Shown piece after piece: positions 1 through 9,800 of a DNA stretch of 28,709 nt (the stretch's first letter is position 1; every line of letters starts with the position of its first letter). The notes beneath the pieces were generated by a model. The model saw nothing but the letters and a program-made list of their open reading frames with translations, ran no database searches and was not told the DNA's origin. Source of the DNA: Purshia tridentata (lineage: Eukaryota > Streptophyta > Magnoliopsida > Rosales > Rosaceae); the NCBI GenBank assembly GCA_003254885.1, contig QANT01006363.1:1-28709 (forward strand), given 5' to 3'. Position numbers and translations under genes: made by a program.

Positions 1-269
1 TTCTTCTAGTCAAAACATGTGGCTGCTGCTGCCCCCTGATAGCTTCTTATTGGATGACACAGGTAGGTCAAAACTAAAGTCACAAATAAACATTGGGTTG
101 AGTTGGGTTCAATTTAAAGCCAATTAAACTCAATGACTCAATAATGTAACGGCTGCCATTATTTGTATTCAATTTTTTATTAGTATACTTAACATATTCT
201 TTATATTTATATTATTATTTATTACCCGCCTCAACATATTTTCTAAACTAACTTTACTAAATTTCAACT

Positions 270-320
270 GATATTATATCCTCTTTTTTTTTTTTTGACC
301 AAAGATATTATATCCTCTTT
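270..320. repeat. 17-bp direct repeat flanking a T10-GACCAAA insert
   Basis: The 17-bp word starting GATATTATATCC is present at 270-286 and again, without mismatch, at 304-320. Between the copies lie only 17 bases: ten T followed by GACCAAA. Read on the other strand, the insert is TTTGGTC followed by a poly(A) run. That is the arrangement expected of a tiny retroposed fragment with a target-site duplication. Replication slippage is the alternative. Confidence 0.6.
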
Positions 321-1853
321 GATTGCACTCTGATCATGACTTTCAACCATAAGTGAATCTGAGGTTGCCTTCCCATTAAAAACACCTTCCACAAGACCAG
401 TGGCAAATTCAATGAGGATTGCTAGAAGAGTTTGCGAGGATGATAATGATGCATGTGGCTTGGATGGTGTTGGCTGCCCAGTTTGGGTTCTCACAGACGG
501 AGCCAGAGGACCCGTATAGCTGATGGGTTTGGGTTGGGGTTGGGGTTGGAGGTACAAGCTTCTGAATATCTAATGTTGCTTTTGAATTTTCCCGAACTGG
601 CTGTGACGATTGTCTGTGTATGTGTAAGAGAAAGGAATGAAGGTGATGTCTGGTGATTCTTCAAGCTTTTTTATGGTGGTTGGTTTGGGTGGTGGTTGAA
701 AGTTACGGGAAACTTGTGTTGCAGCCACGGAGAGAGAAATTAATCTAGAGACGGAGGGCAATGAAATGGTTGTGTCTGCTTTGCAAACTGATCAGACCAA
801 AGGCTGTTTCAAAAGCAAACAAGCTCACAGGTTTAAATTGCAAACTAATAGTAGGCATGCAAATTGGAATTAAGGTCATGTAAAGACTCTGGTTATTTGG
901 TCCGACTTCTTTGGACTCTCATTGACGCACAAGAGAGAAAAAAAGACAAGTGTGGTTTGTAGGTTTGGGCGAGGAACTTTTTTTCCCGATAGTGTAATTC
1001 CTGGATATACAGACCTGTTTGGGTATGGTCTTGCAAAAAATACCTACTTAAAACTATTTGATTCAGGCCAATCATGTGAAATAAAAGCTATAGCCCATCG
1101 TACTTTTATTCTTTGTCACATGGATATCTATAGAATTTACGCTTCCAATCTATAGTTATGCAAATTTACAAAGATTTCCTTACATGTTGTCATTTTTTAG
1201 TTTTTTTTTTTTGGCAAAAGTGTATATATATGTACAGATATAAACTCTAAAAAGTAAGGCCCAAAATCAACGAGATATTTGATATTTTTCTCAATCCACC
1301 TCATACGACACATTTTCCTTGCATACGGCGTGTCGTTCAATTTTTCTAGCGGGTTAATTAATTTTTTAAGGAAAGAAAAAAAAAAGAAAAAGGAAGGGGT
1401 TAAGCTCCTCAGATGTCCCTTAAGTTCCACATGGAAGCTGTAACTGATAATTGATAAAGCTTCAGAAATTGGAACGATATGTATATGCATGAGAAAGCTA
1501 GGCATCCAAGAAAATCATCATCGGAGCTTAACCAAACTTCATAAAACCCAAAATCGCAATTGAAAAAAGAAATAATGAAAGACTAAAACCAAGAGGGCTA
1601 GAAAAGTCAACGGTCAAGCCGTCTCGCAGCTTTTAAGAAGAAGAACCATTGATGGTTTCTGCTTTGTCTGCGAAGAAAAAGGAGAAGAAGGGATCATCCG
1701 AATTTATGTGTTATATGGTGAGGATTTTGTTTTGTGGCTTTGTGTGGGTCCTTCTGTTTTGAATCTGGATTCTGGACAAGAACTCAATGAGGCCCTTCAT
1801 AGCATTCAAGCCCAATATAACAGCCCAGAAATCATGATTTCCAATCCCATGAA

Positions 1854-1943
1854 CAAGATGACTTCACTTTTTCTTTTCTTTTTTTGGCCACAAGATGACT
1901 TCACTTTTGTTTTTTTTTTTTTGCCACCAGATGACTTCACTTT
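1854..1943. repeat. Three copies of AGATGACTTCACTTT separated by T-rich inserts
   Basis: A 15-17-bp word occurs at 1854-1870 and 1891-1907 (identical over 17 bases) and at 1929-1943 (identical over 15). The first insert, 1871-1890, is T-rich and ends GGCCA. The second, 1908-1928, is TGT12 followed by GCCACC. The inserts differ in sequence while the flanking words are identical, which is more like two nested insertions with target-site duplication than a plain minisatellite. Confidence 0.65.
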
Positions 1944-2501
1944 ACAAAGACCAATAACACTGATTACTATTACCGTAAGTTATTATCGTGACCACAATAA
2001 AACTGACGGGAAAGTTGTTTGAAAGTCGGTGGTCAAATGATTTATTATGAGACTGAAAGTGGTCAAAAGCAAGGCCACCTCATGTTGGGTTCAGATGCTG
2101 AGTTAAGCTGTTGGTCTCAGCTTGCTGAGTTAAGCTGCTTGGTAATCCAATTATCTAACGTACTATAAATAAATAACAAGTGTGAAGTACCGAAGCATTT
2201 CCTAAAATGTTCCAAGGGCTTTGGTTGTGGTCCATGTCCTTTTTTTGCAATAAATCCTAGAAGCAGCAGACCCAGTAGCAATAATAATGGTTAGTTCAGC
2301 AGACAACCAACCAGGAAGTCCGGATTTTAGAGTAGGAGAAGCAGAAGACAGCATTTGAGAGCAGAAAAGCAGCTCCCTCCTGGTTGACTCTCCAGGCCTT
2401 TTCCACAGACGACAATAATTTTACTGACTTTCAAACATAAACTGAAGCAACAACCTCTAATAAATTGTAATTCACAAACACAAAAGATTCCTCTATTTCC
2501 T

Positions 2502-2508
2502 TATAAAA
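2502..2508 (+). promoter_or_regulatory. TATA box of the DVL/RTFL-like gene
   Basis: TATAAAA lies 93 bases upstream of the ATG at 2601. This predicts a transcription start near 2535 and a 5'UTR of about 65 bases. The spacing and the absence of an upstream ATG between the predicted start and 2601 support this as the promoter. Confidence 0.6.
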
Positions 2509-2600
2509 CCCGAGTTAAAACAAGGGCCACAAACAAGGCACAAGGGTTGTAAGAGAAGGGGGGCAAGAAAGCACAGTATACAAGTGAGGACTCAAAGTTC

Positions 2601-2759
2601 ATGGAGCTGTCTACTTCTACTTCTACTTCCTCTTCTTCCCCACCAAAGAAAACCAAACGTCAGCCATCAAAGAGTACTTTGAAGGGGAAGAGAGCAAGGC
2701 TGTACATCATCAAACGCTGTGTGTTAATGCTACTTTGTTGGAGGGAGCAAAGAGATTAA
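2601..2759 (+). CDS. DVL/ROTUNDIFOLIA-like small peptide, 52 aa
   Basis: This is an intronless frame of 52 codons ending in TAA. The N-terminal third is Ser/Thr-rich (residues 4-13), followed by a Lys/Arg-rich stretch (16-33). The C-terminal block ARLYIIKRCVLMLLCW (residues 32-47) is the diagnostic RTF/DVL domain, whose family consensus is close to RLYIIRRCVVMLLCW. The usual length of DVL peptides, about 40-150 aa, fits. In Arabidopsis, overexpressed DVL/RTFL members act at or near the plasma membrane and reduce polar cell proliferation, changing leaf, petiole and fruit shape. Their molecular partner is not well known. The gene stands alone between a TATA box at 2502 and repeat-rich spacer. 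Recognition of the domain is firm. The assignment to a particular DVL/RTFL member is not attempted. Confidence 0.9.
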   Translation: MELSTSTSTSSSSPPKKTKRQPSKSTLKGKRARLYIIKRCVLMLLCWREQRD

Positions 2760-3571
2760 TGATGGTGGTAATGTTTTTACTATTCAAATTGCTACTGTTT
2801 TTGTTCTGGTGGTTACAGTAGTCGTTCTGGCATAGTTTTTTGAAATGTTTACTCATGTGGGTTTGTAGCACTGTTGTTAATGGGAGAGAGAGAGAGATGA
2901 AACATCACTTTGTAAATAGAAAGTATCATTTCAAGTGACAAACTACTTTCTTCAAAGCTTGATATAGTGTATCTGTTAAGAAAACACTAAGCCAATCAGA
3001 TGCACCATTTGCACAGACATGAACACATACACGAACACATACACAAACATGGGACAAATATACAAAAGAGGATGAATCAGGAAAATAAAAACTGTAAAGG
3101 GAAAAGCTTGACTTGGGATCAGCAAACTCACAACCGGAGTATTGTTCAATTTATTTTTCCTGATGGCAGTGTTTTTCAGTTTTGATTCTTTTGAATGCCT
3201 TTTAAGTTATCCTTCTCATAATTTTGGATAAATCAATACCCCAGAGATAGTTCCAGAAAAGTTCCATTGTCATCTGGGATACATTCAAAGCTCACTTTGG
3301 CCAAATCACAAAACCTCGAGATATACCTAAAGGCCACTAGAGTCGCCAAACTTTGAAAGCGTAACCGCAAAATAGTAAGTACAATGACATTCACCAACAA
3401 GGAGCGTTAGATCTATATGGACAGAGATAGGTGAAAGATATTGGAAGCTACATAAACATTCCAAGGACAATTAAAAGCAATAAATTCTACAAAAATTTCA
3501 AGGGGTTTAAACTCTATATATATAATCCTCTTTGATGGAAGTCTGCAATTCTATTTTATTTTTCAGATTTT

Positions 3572-3710
3572 AACTGACCGACCGATCAACTGCGTAGGAG
3601 AGGGATCACATTTGGGTACACCGACTGGTCGGTTGTGTAGAAGGGAGCTCGCATTTTGGGGAACACCGATCGGTCGATGTAGGAGGGCCGACCAGTCAAC
3701 GAGGGGAAAT
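3572..3710. repeat. About 45-bp GC-rich degenerate minisatellite
   Basis: Three diverged units follow one another. Each begins with a near-palindromic motif (ACCGACCGATC, ACCGACTGGTCGG, ACCGATCGGTCG), followed by GTAG and a G-rich tail ending GGGTACAC or GGGGAACAC. The third unit ends in a further GACCAGTC. The period is 44-45 bp, a multiple of three, so a minus-strand frame stays open across it and gives a repeated RP(I/V)GVP peptide. That open frame is best read as a by-product of the repeat. The GC content contrasts with the AT-rich flanks, which suggests it came with a mobile element. Confidence 0.6.
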
Positions 3711-4418
3711 CCACAATCTGCACATGAGAAAAACTGTGTATATATATATATAGGAATTTTTTCTAAAAAGGACATCTGCAAATTTTAAAATTTGTGAATA
3801 CAGACAAAGCCTGACACGGTCAAGATGTGTTGCAACCAGTTTGTGTCTGCACCATGTTGTCGCTCAGTCCGCATCCGCAAATTTTGAAGTTTGCGGTATT
3901 GCAGTTGTGACTTGTACTTTATTTTTGTATTCAAGGGGGAGAGGGCAAGAGTTGAACTCTTGTCATGAATGTGCGGGTAAGTACTTTTTACCACTTAGAC
4001 GTATAATGCCCCACACAGTTATACAGACTGTAAGCTGAACATGGGAGCTGTGAGACTGTAGTTACAATCACTATCACAGGTTCATGATGAATAAGCACAC
4101 ATCAATCTTTCTAACTAGATCATGTGAGAATGCCGTACGAGTTTAATCCGAGCTGTTCAATGCTGTTAACAGATCTAATAGTAGGATGCTATAGACTGAC
4201 ATTAGAAATAGAGGGGGACCACATCCCATTAGCCGAAGATATGGAATATTTTCTTACATTTTCCTGAATCTATATTTACTAAGCATATACATATGTCAAT
4301 ATCCCACAACAGGACAAGGATTGCATTCTTATAAATTGCGTATCCAAGTAGGAGATTCAATCCATTCATTAATTCCCCAATAATTACATGCCTTTCCAAT
4401 CCAATAATGCACATCCAT

Positions 4419-4441
4419 CAACTCAACTCAACTCAACTCAA
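4419..4441. repeat. (CAACT)n microsatellite
   Basis: About four and a half perfect units of CAACT. It lies downstream of the small minus-strand gene. Confidence 0.85.
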
Positions 4442-4605
4442 TCAAAACCTTGAATTCGATTTAATGGCAACTGGGTTCAGACATACCCTTTTTGCAATTT
4501 AGCCCATCTAATGTCAGATTAACCTTCAATTCAATTACTTACAGTGCATGCATGATTCAATGAAACAAGCACAAGCCAATCCATCTTTCAATTAAGAAAA
4601 GTAAC

Positions 4606-4611
4606 TTTATT
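4606..4611 (-). terminator. Candidate poly(A) signal of the small acidic-protein gene
   Basis: TTTATT on the plus strand reads AATAAA on the minus strand, about 205 bases after the stop codon at 4815. Plant poly(A) signals are degenerate, so this is only a plausible position. Confidence 0.35.
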
Positions 4612-4814
4612 AAATTCAACAATTTCAATATGTTCTTAAAAAAGCAAACCATACTACAGCTAATATAATCCTAATTCACATACGTACACATACGCATTCA
4701 CTGATTGACGCACACATAAAATTCAAAATTGGAAGCTGTTTCCGTAAACCCTAATTACACATAGCCAAGATCTAGCTTAAACAACAATACCAGAGTGAGA
4801 GTGGGAGAGAGAGA

Positions 4815-5045
4815 TCAGACGGGGAGCTTAGCGACGTCGTTTGGAGGGTCGTTGTGATTGGTGAGGGTGAGAGGGCGGTCCTTGGCCTCGTCCTCGTCGG
4901 AGTCGGAGTCGGTGGTGGCGACGTTGACGCAGGACCAGCGCTCGAGTGAGGAGAAGAAGGCGGTGGAGACAGTGGCGCTGACCCAGCTGGCCGCCTGGTC
5001 AATCTTCTCCCGCGATATAAAACTACTGCTGTTGCCGGTTTCCAT
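4815..5045 (-). CDS. Small acidic plant protein of unknown function, 76 aa
   Basis: This is one exon of 76 codons starting at ATG 5045. Features seen: an N-terminal METGNSSSF, a hydrophobic/amphipathic segment around residues 17-37 (DQAASWVSATVSTAFFSSLE) that could be a helix, a cysteine at about 39, a Ser/Asp/Glu-rich acidic stretch at about 45-55, then AKDRPLTL and a C-terminal NDVAKLPV. There is no signal peptide. The pattern (W..ATV.TAFFSSLER.SCVN, acidic run, AKDRPL, C-terminal KLPV) resembles a family of short uncharacterised plant proteins as I remember them, which argues for a real gene. GC content is clearly higher than the flanks. A TATA box lies 47 bases upstream and an AATAAA about 205 bases downstream. 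An overlapping plus-strand frame at 4858-5085 is its shadow. Confidence 0.7.
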   Translation of the reverse strand: METGNSSSFISREKIDQAASWVSATVSTAFFSSLERWSCVNVATTDSDSDEDEAKDRPLTLTNHNDPPNDVAKLPV

Positions 5046-5091
5046 TTCTCTACTTTCTCAAAATTTGAAATCACACGACGTCTGATTTACA

Positions 5092-5098
5092 TTTATAG
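5092..5098 (-). promoter_or_regulatory. TATA box of the small acidic-protein gene
   Basis: The minus strand reads TATAAAT here, 47 bases upstream of the ATG at 5045. This would give a 5'UTR of roughly 15-20 bases, which is short. A second start further upstream cannot be excluded. Confidence 0.5.
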
Positions 5099-5099
5099 G

Positions 5100-5896
5100 T
5101 TGGATTAGATTGGGTGGGCCATGGACTCATGGACTCATGGACTATGGGTGGTAGGAGTGAGCATTAGGACCGAAAATACTGAAACCGTCTTTTCACGCGG
5201 TTTTGTCTCGATTAGTCTCGTATCGGTCCTCTCTCGCATCAAGCTGAAATGGGATGGGACCGGTCTTGGAAGCCTTAGACCCAGATGATCCCATCCCATA
5301 TGGAATTTTTATTATTTTATTTTAATTTTTTATATGTTTTAATAGCTTTATTAATTATTAGACATTAGTTATAAAATTTTTTTTTAAAAAAAAAAACCTA
5401 AAACTAACTTACGGAGGCCCAGACTCCCACCCCAACCTCGCGTTGCATCTCTTCTCCTTGCTTTCTTCTAATTGAAACCAGACCACCGTCGTAATGTTGC
5501 CTGACTCGTCTCGCTCTTTCAATCTCTCATTCCTCTTCGAGTCTCTCATTCTCTCATCAAATTCCTCAAGATAAGAACCCTAAATCCCTAAAACGAATCC
5601 CAAATCCTTTTGACTCTCGACTCTTGAGTCTCTACCCTAATTTTAGGCCCTAAATCTGAAATACTCTTAAGTCATAATTAGACTCAAACAGGAGAAAAAA
5701 AAAAAAAGTCCTAANAAAAAAAAAAAAAGTCCTAACTAGACTAATGGTAAAACACATTAATCTCACAATCCAATCAACAATTCGACATGCCCATATGGTT
5801 AAAGCTCAAACACCAGCAATTGGCAAAGAAATTCAAGAGTGAAATGCAATTTCCAAATTGTATTTCAAATGATAGTTTGTCCAGATTATTGACAAA
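5100..5896. other. Spacer with CCGAAA/GGTCC-type repeat debris and an ambiguous base
   Basis: Three perfect copies of CATGGACT stand at 5120-5143. From about 5158 to 5300 the sequence is rich in ACCGAAA, GAAACCG, CGGTCC and GGGATGGGACCGG words and contains the inverted pair GGGATGGGA / TCCCATCCC (about 5250-5300). Such words are common in short non-autonomous plant transposons. From 5690 to 5740 a poly(A) run plus GTCCTAA occurs twice around the only N in the window (5715). No gene is supported. Confidence 0.5.
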
Positions 5897-5967
5897 GCGC
5901 ATCTGGTGTAGTGGTATCATAGTACCCTCCCACGGTACTGACCAGGGTTCGATTCCCTGGATGCGCA
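5897..5967 (+). tRNA. tRNA-Gly (anticodon CCC)
   Basis: The 71 bases fold as a complete tRNA without an intron. The acceptor stem pairs GCGCATC with GATGCGC, with discriminator A at 5967. The anticodon stem pairs GTACC with GGTAC (5922-5926 and 5934-5938) around the loop CTCCCAC, placing anticodon CCC at 5929-5931. The T stem pairs CCAGG with CCTGG around GTTCGATTC. Box A (TGGTGTAGTGG) and box B (GGTTCGATTC) promoter elements for RNA polymerase III are intact. It reads GGG glycine codons. A CAA trinucleotide at 5893-5895 and a T7 terminator directly after the gene support that it is active. Confidence 0.97.
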
Positions 5968-5974
5968 TTTTTTT
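5968..5974 (+). terminator. RNA polymerase III terminator (T7)
   Basis: Seven T residues follow the discriminator base of tRNA-Gly directly. This is the normal pol III stop signal. Confidence 0.85.
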
Positions 5975-6840
5975 GGCTTTTGTGTGTAATATGTTACAGC
6001 AGGCCCACTGTTCTTTGGACAAATCCATGAAGTGTTTTTGTTTTTTGTTGCATGTCTTTTCCCGTCAATAGTTAGAAGAGAAAAACTTCAGCGTAACAAA
6101 TAAATATATATACCTATAAATTATAATCTCTTAAATGGTAATCTCACTTTTGTTGGCCCGGGATTACCGTGTAAACCACCAATATTCCTATTTGGAGGTT
6201 TTACTTGTATCGGTGTCAAATGATAATTGGTGACAACCTCTCAGCACTCACAAATGCATATCCAATATCCATTACATAAAAATTTTGCCTGTATCACAGT
6301 TTTAATGACACCTGCTATCATGGATGTACACCCCCATTATAGTGAAATTTTACTCATCACATTAGTGACAGTAGGCGACAAATTAGATTATTGATTAGAA
6401 ATGAGATTTTATTGTAATGATATAAAAATCCAAGCAGAAGCTACTAATTTGAGCACATGATAAATAAACTTTTATTCAGAACCCCCGGAAAAAAAAAACC
6501 ATTAGAGCTCCTTTTTCATCAGGCGAATACTGTATGGCCAGTTCCTAGGATATTCATTTTTTCATTATAAACCTTGACTGGTAAAAATATTTTTTAAAAA
6601 AACTATGAAAATCCAATTATATAAATTAATCATTCAACCATTAAATAGGAACAGGAAACAAAACTATAATCATATTGCCTTACACAAATCAGCTATTTCA
6701 AAATATGTATTTTCACACGTGTTGGCATGCAAAAGCTCCATAACTGTGTATTCTTCCAAGTTTTCCTATCATTGTAATTTCCCGCAATCTTACTGTAGTC
6801 CATCCGCTATGAGAAGGATGAAATGCTCCAAAACTTTTGT
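5975..6840. other. Spacer and presumed 3'UTR of the ABCF3 gene
   Basis: No coding region is supported. The plus-strand frame at 6605-6844 overlaps the 3' end of the ABCF3 gene and has no coding character. On the minus strand an AATAAA (plus-strand TTTATT at 6471-6476) lies about 365 bases after the ABCF3 stop codon and may mark its poly(A) site. Confidence 0.5.
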
Positions 6841-9800
6841 CTAAGAGGATTGCAGTATCTTCTTGTAGTCCTGGAAAGTGCCGTCGAATGGTGCTATCTT
6901 ACCTTCTGATACCACCCATAGCTCGTCCACACTTCCAGAGATCAGATGTTCGTCATGACTAACCTGTAATCAAGAGCACATGCGTAGTTTATACCACAAA
7001 CTTGTATAAAACGATGATAGTCATACTAGTTCATTAAATAACTCTGAAACATTGGCTTTTGTTGCGAATGGGAATCGTGAAGAGTATAGGGATAAAATAC
7101 CATGAGAATGCCTCCTTGGAAGATAACAAGACCTTGAATTAGTGCCTCCACAGCATCCAAGTCCTACATGTCAACAACCATTGCAATGTGAATAAATCCG
7201 CAACCGGTCAAGGTGGTGTTGTTTTGTTCATGTCATACAAGCAATTAGGAATCCAAAAGACCATTCTTTCTTTGCAAAACATTAAAATAATGAGAAGGAT
7301 TGTGACTTACCAGATGATTGGAGGGCTCATCAAGCAATATTATGTGTGGTTTCTTGAAAGTAATCTTTGCAAATGCAACTCTGCTCTTCTGACCACCTAA
7401 TACAGCACTCAGCAATTAAAAGTAGATCCAATTTTTAGAGAAAAATTCCAAAAGCTATAGATCAATGAGAGATGGACTTTGTGAGTAACACCCATTGCCA
7501 GCATAGGTTGTAACTTGTCTTGGGAAGTCTTCAACTTGACCAACCAGATGCCAGTCTTATGAGGTTCAACTCAAATACTGGTTCTAGAAAATCAAATAAT
7601 CTTTAAGAGTATTCACAATATGGAATAAAGAAATTACCAGACAAAGTGTACATTGGCTGAAGTGCAAGGTTTCCAGTTACACCAAAAGAACCTAAGTGAG
7701 ATCGGAGCTTCTGTTCAGGCACTCCCTGCAAGAAGGATACTTTATTTATTATTACTACATAACAAATTTGTGATATCCTAATAGTAAAATCATTGCAATT
7801 ACTGATTAGGAGTAAGAAGATTTGTCTGCCCAAAAGAGATTAAAGCACTACAAAGGGTCAATCCAAATCCATTAGAGATGTGCCCCACCCAAACTGAATT
7901 TGTGCCGGTAGTGAAATAAATAACCTCCTAAGGTCAGAGAGATAAGGCGGATGCCTTGAGCAACAATTTCACCTAAACCTGATCTAACAATGGAAACTTG
8001 TTCCCATGATCAAAATGATTGACTATTATAGTGCTGTTTCCAAGTTGTGTTCAATGATGTAGAATTGGAGAGGGAAAGAGCCAAATATCTTGTTTAGGTT
8101 GGTTATATCAATAAATGAGATCCACTGATACATTCTAATTTTAAGCAAAATTATCCTATACTGGGTAAGATTGCCGGATATAAATCTTCTTATACATAAG
8201 AACTCCCAAGAGCAACTCAACTCACAGATACCACCCAGAGAAACATGAATAGAATGAAAATTTTTCCCATATTATAGAAAAGCGAAAAAAAGGGTAATAC
8301 CAAGGACTTACTGGGTAGCAACGCATCATATACAATAGGGGATTAGAAGATAAATCTAGCCCGTCAACATGGTGCTGACTGAACACAGCGATACGAACCT
8401 GTAGACAGAAAAATATAAGGCCCCCTCAGGTTCAAGCATATAAATTAACTCCAACTTTGCAAAGAGTTGCAAAGGCCAAACAGCAGTTTACTTATGTTCT
8501 TACACAAGAGAGAATAAAAATGAGGAGCAGAATACCAGTATGTACATAAATAATGATATATATAACTGAAGTAACTTGGTGGACAACACAGTGACATGTT
8601 TTTTTAATTTATAGGAAACAAAATTTCATTAATGAAAATGAAATAGTACAAAGCAATGGACAATGGACATGTTAGTCAAAATCGGAAATCAGAACTATCA
8701 ATTTAAAATTATTATCCAGTATAGGTAATCCCAAGAAACATGAAAGATACCTTAGCCGAACGGAAAACTGTCCCAGAGGTTGGTTGAAGCTCCCCAGCAA
8801 TTAGTTTGAGTATCGTTGATTTACCAATACCATTTGGCCCAACCACTGCATAACAATTTTGACACCAACATATACCAAATAAACTCCGACTTAGTCAACT
8901 GGACAAAATGCATCTATATTTTCCAAAAGAAAGTAGAGGCGTCAAATTAAATTGTTCCAATGAAAGGTCATTTTGCACTAGCGTGTCATTGATATATGTT
9001 GCAAATACACTTGCAATTATATAACACATAATATGGAAAGCATATAGAAATTTTTTTTTAACTTTAATTGGAGTAGCATCCTTACTTGCGATGCGGCTGT
9101 CTAGGTCAATTCCAAAATTTAAATTCCTAAACAAAACGGGTCCCCCAGGATAACCAAATGATGCATCACTGCAAACACACAATCATCAGAAAGATTCAAT
9201 AAGTGCTTGATATGAGGAATGAAAAGCAGAATAAACTAGAAATTAAAGCAAGGGATCTCAAGTGACTTGCAGAGAGAGAGAGGAAGAGAGGGGGGTGAAG
9301 GAAGAGGAGAGAGAGAGAGAGGGGGGGGGGGAGAAATGAGCCGACAAACCTGAAACTTATTATAGGAGGACCGGGTCTGTCATCTGGAGTTGGAAACTCA
9401 AATTTATAGCTGCATATGAAAAGGCCAGAGACATTAATAAACTAAAGCTGGAAAGAGAAATAAGAAGCTAGTTCAAGAAAAATCTTGTTTCTAGAAGCTT
9501 CTATCCGTATAGACCACGAAAGCAAATCAATGCATACTCAGGGTCATTCACAATTTCATCCACATGTCCCAACCGGTCCAATGCCTAAATCAAAGTAAGA
9601 AGAAAGCATGTAAGACGTATGTCTGACCAATACAGCAAGCCAAATGATTTGAACAAGAAGAGAATTTGTCTAAATCAAAATTGTTTGAACAATGCACTAT
9701 GAGCCTGACAATATCAGGTAAGAGAGCCGATTCGGAGATGTAAAGGTTTTATATACAAGAATACAATAAAAAGCACCTTAATTCTTGATTGAACAAGTGC

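Larger units (their letters stand above)
1..2500. other. AT-rich region without a convincing gene
   Basis: I see no well-supported gene here. Minus-strand open frames at about 264-557 and 570-761 have some protein-like composition (a QP-repeat stretch and a Leu/Ile-rich stretch) but are separated by stops, and I could not join them with convincing splice sites. They may be a decayed or unrecognised gene. The rest holds homopolymer T tracts, a triplicated 15-17-bp word at 1854-1943, and a short imperfect repeat around 2094-2140 (two copies of GCTGAGTTAAGCTG). The end of the region serves as the promoter of the DVL-like gene. Confidence 0.6.
2760..4600. other. Intergenic spacer with repeat debris
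   Basis: Open frames here are short, lack codon-like composition and have no family match I recognise. The stretch holds a GA run (2885-2896), a TA run near 3738-3751, the 45-bp minisatellite, a pair of related 31-bp segments at 3774-3904, and a CAACT microsatellite at 4419-4441. The start is probably the 3'UTR of the DVL-like gene. The end (below about 4606) is beyond the likely poly(A) site of the small minus-strand gene. Confidence 0.6.

Noticed and set aside
264-761. Two-part minus-strand gene with a QP-rich segment
   Set aside because: Stops separate the two frames, no convincing donor/acceptor pair joins them, and I recognise no family; at most a pseudogene candidate.
3000-3185. His-rich 61-codon frame after the DVL gene
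   Set aside because: The histidines come from a CATACACAAACA-type simple repeat; there is no other coding evidence.
3563-3781. Minus-strand 72-codon frame with repeated RPIGVP peptide
   Set aside because: It is an automatic result of a 45-bp minisatellite whose period is divisible by three; it is not evidence of a repeat protein.
4858-5085. Plus-strand frame of 75 codons
   Set aside because: It lies antisense over the 76-aa minus-strand gene, which has the better start, TATA box and protein pattern; the frame is a GC-content shadow.
8590-8665. Possible retroelement end in ABCF3 intron (TTTCATTAATGAAA palindrome)
   Set aside because: The word is common in plant introns; no boundaries or coding remnant were visible.
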